Assembly (NCBI GenBank): GCA_021772025.1
Contig: JAETNT010000043.1
Coordinates: forward strand, 1 to 35,153
Source of the DNA: Enterocloster bolteae
GTDB taxonomy: Bacteria > Bacillota > Clostridia > Lachnospirales > Lachnospiraceae
DNA: 35,153 nt
Direction: 5' to 3'
The notes below the pieces were generated by a model. That model was not told the origin of the DNA, did not search any database, and saw nothing but the letters and a program-made list of their open reading frames with translations. Both the position numbers and the translations under genes were made by a program. Below, piece after piece: positions 32,784-35,153 of this stretch; within the stretch, counting starts at the first letter, position 1; each line of letters starts with the position of its first letter.

Positions 32784-33569
32784 TTATTTGGCGGCCAGCC
32801 GCTTTTCCAAAAAAGTAATCCCCTGATAGATCAGCACCGAAACTCCACAGAGAATCACAATGGATGTCACCATTAGGGTCATTTGGAATACCTGAGAGGA
32901 GTAAATAATTAAAAATCCCAGACCGGCCTTGCTGGAAAGAAACTCCCCGATGATTACCCCTACCAGACACAGCCCGGCATTTACCTTCATACTGCTGATA
33001 ATCAGCGGAACCGAAGCAGGAAGGAGAACCTTTAAAAGCACATCCTTTTTGCTGCCGCCTAAGGAATAGATTAGCTTTACCTTATCGGAATTGATCTGGG
33101 AAAACCCGGTATAGAGAGTTAAGATGGCTCCGAAAAGAGCTACGGATACGGCAGCTACTACAATAGTTCTGGTTCGATTGCCCAGCCAGACAATGAGAAT
33201 AGGAGCCAGAGCGGATTTTGGCAGACTATTGAGCATAACCAGAAAAGGCTCTATGACTTCAAAAAGTGTTTTGTTGGACCAGAGCAGCAGGGCTGTTCCA
33301 AGGCTTATGGCAATGACCAGGAAAAAGCTAAGCAAGGTTTCCCACAGAGTGACTCCAGTGTGGTAAAACAAACTCCCGTCCATAGACATGGACCAAAGGC
33401 AGGAGAGAATCAGGGAAGGGGAGCTGAAGATAAAGCTGTCAATAAGCTGAAGCTTTGAGGTGGCTTCCCAAAGGGCCAGAAACAGGACAAATAAAAGGAC
33501 ACGGCCGGAACGCACCATAAGACGGTGGCGGGATTGCCGGATAAGGTATTCATGCTGTGCACTACTCAT
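32784..33569 (-). CDS. ABC importer permease (SsuC/TauC/ThiX-like)
   Basis: The 261-residue permease has six predicted helices. The BPD-type permease EAA-like cytosolic loop, FSQINSDKVKLIYSLGGSKKDVLLKVLLPAS, lies near residues 155-185. Such loops contact the ATPase. The family takes up sulfonates, taurine, nitrate, thiamine precursors or similar small organics. No substrate-binding protein lies in the window. Start at 33569 was chosen from the MSSAQHEYL frame with GGAAGGAGA upstream. This start overlaps the ATPase stop by 8 bases. A longer frame from 33611 has no ribosome site. Substrate unknown. Confidence 0.88.
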   Translation of the reverse strand: MSSAQHEYLIRQSRHRLMVRSGRVLLFVLFLALWEATSKLQLIDSFIFSSPSLILSCLWSMSMDGSLFYHTGVTLWETLLSFFLVIAISLGTALLLWSNKTLFEVIEPFLVMLNSLPKSALAPILIVWLGNRTRTIVVAAVSVALFGAILTLYTGFSQINSDKVKLIYSLGGSKKDVLLKVLLPASVPLIISSMKVNAGLCLVGVIIGEFLSSKAGLGFLIIYSSQVFQMTLMVTSIVILCGVSVLIYQGITFLEKRLAAK

Positions 33570-34344
33570 GAGTCTGGATCTCCTTCCATAATTGATTAAA
33601 ATAGCCGGCAAATTCCGGTAAATTTCGCCGTTCTAAGGGGCTGGCGGCCCGGTTCTTTTCAGACTCGAAACAGATAGGCACAATAGCTTTTACCTGTCCG
33701 GGACGTTTAGTAAGAACCAAAACCCGATCCGCGATGCTGATAGCTTCGGACAAATCATGGGTAACCAAAACGGCGGTTTTGTTTGCGGAGCGGATGATGG
33801 TGCTGATATCATCACTGACGGCAAGCCTTGTCTGATAATCCAGCGCAGAAAAAGGCTCGTCTAAAAGCAGAAGATCCGGTTTTACGGCCAGTGTCCGGAT
33901 AAGGGCAGCCCGTTGGCGCATACCGCCGGAAAGCTCGGAAGGTCTGGAATGCAGAAAGGCGCCCAGGCCGTAATCGGAGAGCATTCCCGCAATTTCTTCT
34001 TTTCTTTCGGAAGTGAGACTGCCGGAAAGCTCCGGTCCCAGGCAGGCATTAGACAGGATGGACCTCCATTCAAACAGATGATCCCGTTGCAGCATATATC
34101 CGATGCGCCCGCCGGCTCCCGGCCGTGTTACTTCTTTGCCGTCCAGGAGGATTTTCCCCTTATCCGGGGTCAGAAGACCGCAGATCAGGGAAAGGAGTGT
34201 GGATTTGCCGCAGCCGGAAGGCCCTACTATAGCCAAAAATTCGCCAGGATCCATAGCAAATTCAATATGAGAAAGAGCCAGTGTCTCGCCTTCCATGCGG
34301 TGGTAGGAGCAACTGACCCCTTTGACTTCTAATTTGGGTATCAT
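33562..34344 (-). CDS. ABC importer ATP-binding protein (SsuB/TauB/ThiZ-like)
   Basis: The 260-residue ATPase has Walker A GPSGCGKST, Q-loop MLQRDHLF, signature LSGGMRQRAALIRT, Walker B LLLLDEPFSALD and His switch VLVTHDLSEA. It drives the neighbouring permease, whose start overlaps its end. The ATG at 34344 is preferred because GGAGG lies 8-9 bases upstream. The ATG at 34359 would need this same stretch as coding. Terminal residues after the nucleotide-binding core are short, as in nitrate/sulfonate/taurine-type systems. A leader terminator sits about 70 bases upstream. Confidence 0.92.
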   Translation of the reverse strand: MIPKLEVKGVSCSYHRMEGETLALSHIEFAMDPGEFLAIVGPSGCGKSTLLSLICGLLTPDKGKILLDGKEVTRPGAGGRIGYMLQRDHLFEWRSILSNACLGPELSGSLTSERKEEIAGMLSDYGLGAFLHSRPSELSGGMRQRAALIRTLAVKPDLLLLDEPFSALDYQTRLAVSDDISTIIRSANKTAVLVTHDLSEAISIADRVLVLTKRPGQVKAIVPICFESEKNRAASPLERRNLPEFAGYFNQLWKEIQTHE

Positions 34345-34416
34345 AGATTCTGCCTCCATATGATTTTAGGGGGATTATGCTTTATAATATGGAAACAGAA
34401 GGAAGAAAGTGAACAG

Positions 34417-34454
34417 AAAAAAGCCTCCTAAAGGTGGGGGAACTTTTAGGAGGC
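34417..34454 (-). terminator. Leader terminator upstream of the ABC importer operon (attenuator candidate)
   Basis: GCCTCCTAAA (34423-34432) and TTTAGGAGGC (34445-34454) form a 10-bp stem. Read on the minus strand it is followed by a six-T run (34422-34417), a classic intrinsic terminator. It lies 73 bases before the ATPase start, with no gene upstream on that strand, so it would act on the leader RNA of this operon. The gene-free stretch between the divergent genes (34345-34720) otherwise holds the palindromes listed below; no known riboswitch core (TPP, FMN, SAM) was recognised. Confidence 0.7.
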
Positions 34455-34535
34455 CTGGGGCAGAGGATAGGTCTGACCCTGTATTATGGCAACAAAAGAT
34501 TGATAGTAAGCAGAAAGAACATTTCTCTGTGCATA

Positions 34536-34554
34536 CAAAATATACCATATTTTG
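34536..34554. promoter_or_regulatory. Perfect AT-rich 19-bp palindrome in divergent region
   Basis: CAAAATAT-ACC-ATATTTTG is an 8+3+8 perfect inverted repeat, positioned in the leader of the ABC operon and upstream of the divergent MarR gene. Likely a repressor site; the cognate regulator could be the adjacent MarR protein. Confidence 0.5.
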
Positions 34555-34641
34555 GAAAAACAGGCAAGACGATTTATTATATTTTTGTGATAAATTTCCA
34601 AAAAAAATCCAAAATGTTGATTTTTTATGTAAGAAAAAATA

Positions 34642-34670
34642 TTGCGCGCGCAAATAAATTGTTTTATAAT
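34642..34670 (+). promoter_or_regulatory. MarR gene promoter with palindromic -35 region
   Basis: TTGCGC (34642-34647), 17 bases, TATAAT (34665-34670). The -35 box is part of the 12-bp palindrome TTGCGCGCGCAA (34642-34653). The start codon is 50 bases downstream, after AAGGAGGAG. Confidence 0.7.
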
Positions 34671-34720
34671 ATAGGATAGATATTCCGCCTGAACGGTTAC
34701 GGTTATATAAGGAGGAGATT

Positions 34721-35153
34721 ATGGAGACTATCAAATGGCTCTCTGTGACAGATCGGCATACCAAGATGTACTTAGATAAAAGACTGGAGTCTTTAGGCTT
34801 AAACAGCAGCCAGCATATGTTTGTTATAAGGATCTGTGAGGAACCCGGAATCAGTCAGGAAAAGATGTTTTCTTCTTTTTACCTCCATCCCAGCAATATT
34901 ACCAGAGCCATTGCCGCCCTGGAAAAGCAGGGCTTTTTGATCCGGGAGCCCAATCCGGAGGATAAAAGGACCTGCTGCCTAATCCCTACAGACAAAGCAA
35001 AAGAAACCTATCCCAGAATCAAGGAGATTGTCCAAAGCTGGTATGACACCGCATTGGACGGCTTTACGGAGGAAGAAAAAAAGCTTTTGGAGCGGCTGGT
35101 CCGGAGGACCGGGCAGGCTCTTCTTGACATTATGAGGGAGGAAGCCAGGGAAA
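34721..35153 (+). CDS. MarR-family transcriptional regulator (3' end outside window)
   Basis: The frame is open from the ATG (AAGGAGGAGATT upstream) to the window end, giving 144 residues. It shows the MarR winged helix: SSQHMFVIRICEEPGISQEKMFSSFYLHPSNITRAIAALEKQGFLIR, then the wing PNPEDKRTCCLIPTDKA and a helical C-terminus (EEEKKLLERLVRRTGQALLDI). Only a few residues are likely missing. It is divergent from the ABC importer and may control it through the palindromes in between. What lies downstream is unknown; MarR genes of this type often precede ABC multidrug exporters. Confidence 0.88.
   Translation, partial: METIKWLSVTDRHTKMYLDKRLESLGLNSSQHMFVIRICEEPGISQEKMFSSFYLHPSNITRAIAALEKQGFLIREPNPEDKRTCCLIPTDKAKETYPRIKEIVQSWYDTALDGFTEEEKKLLERLVRRTGQALLDIMREEARE

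Noticed and set aside
34345..34720. TPP riboswitch for a thiamine-type importer
   Set aside because: No CTGAGA...ACCTGA core was found on the minus strand.
34375..34764. 129-residue minus-strand frame rich in Phe, Ser and Cys
   Set aside because: It spans a divergent promoter, palindromes and a terminator and has low-complexity T-rich codons; not a gene.

Overview
The window reads as a chromosomal segment of an anaerobic, low-to-mid GC Firmicute, most likely a gut Lachnospiraceae (Clostridium cluster XIVa). This rests on gene content and sequence style: a clostridial-type accessory Sec locus, DUF4860-type pilus genes, a Gx transporter/NusG-II pair, a Firmicutes-type GalT and a cytosolic-looking arylsulfate sulfotransferase. 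Shine-Dalgarno sites are strong (AAAGGAG/AGGAGG) and some starts are TTG or GTG. No tRNA, rRNA, CRISPR array, IS or prophage gene was seen.

Region 1 (1-14676) is an accessory Sec (SecA2/SecY2) export and glycosylation locus, all on the + strand. It opens inside the 3' end of a serine-rich repeat surface glycoprotein. The order is then secY2, asp1, asp2, asp3, secA2, gtfA, gtfB, a previously easy-to-miss 56-residue two-helix membrane protein (SecG/Asp5-like by position and topology), a Gtf3-like + GT2 fusion glycosyltransferase and a stand-alone Gtf3-like paralogue. The expected logic is that GtfA/GtfB add GlcNAc to Ser/Thr of the adhesin, the Gtf3-like and GT2 enzymes extend the glycan, Asp1-3 and SecA2 deliver the adhesin, and SecY2 exports it. 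The adhesin ends in acidic (I/V)PLA repeats and a hydrophobic tail instead of LPXTG.

Region 2 (about 14642-21172) begins with an orphan coding fragment that may mark the edge of the locus. It continues with a transglutaminase-like lipoprotein, a GspF/PilC membrane protein, four small pilin-like single-helix proteins and a PilT ATPase, tightly packed as one operon without a PilB. A hemerythrin / CheX-like / receiver-domain fusion follows. gpmI (21231-22775) is a housekeeping glycolytic gene closed by a large terminator hairpin.

Region 3 (22895-25400) is a small, partly decayed accessory patch. It has a DUF3990/DUF3791 pair, a relic of a SirTM-type sirtuin with two internal deletions, an HxlR regulator with a palindromic operator, a possible Cys-rich 56-residue peptide, and a NusG-II domain protein.

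Region 4 (25500-35153) carries metabolic and transport genes. A Gx transporter family protein and galT are on the + strand, and a PTS-type IIC protein is divergent from an arylsulfate sulfotransferase across a perfect 19-bp palindrome. A MarR-MATE efflux pair has its own promoter and palindrome. An ABC importer permease/ATPase pair, without a binding protein, lies behind a leader terminator. The window ends inside a divergent MarR regulator. Several intergenic palindromes suggest that local regulators control adjacent genes.
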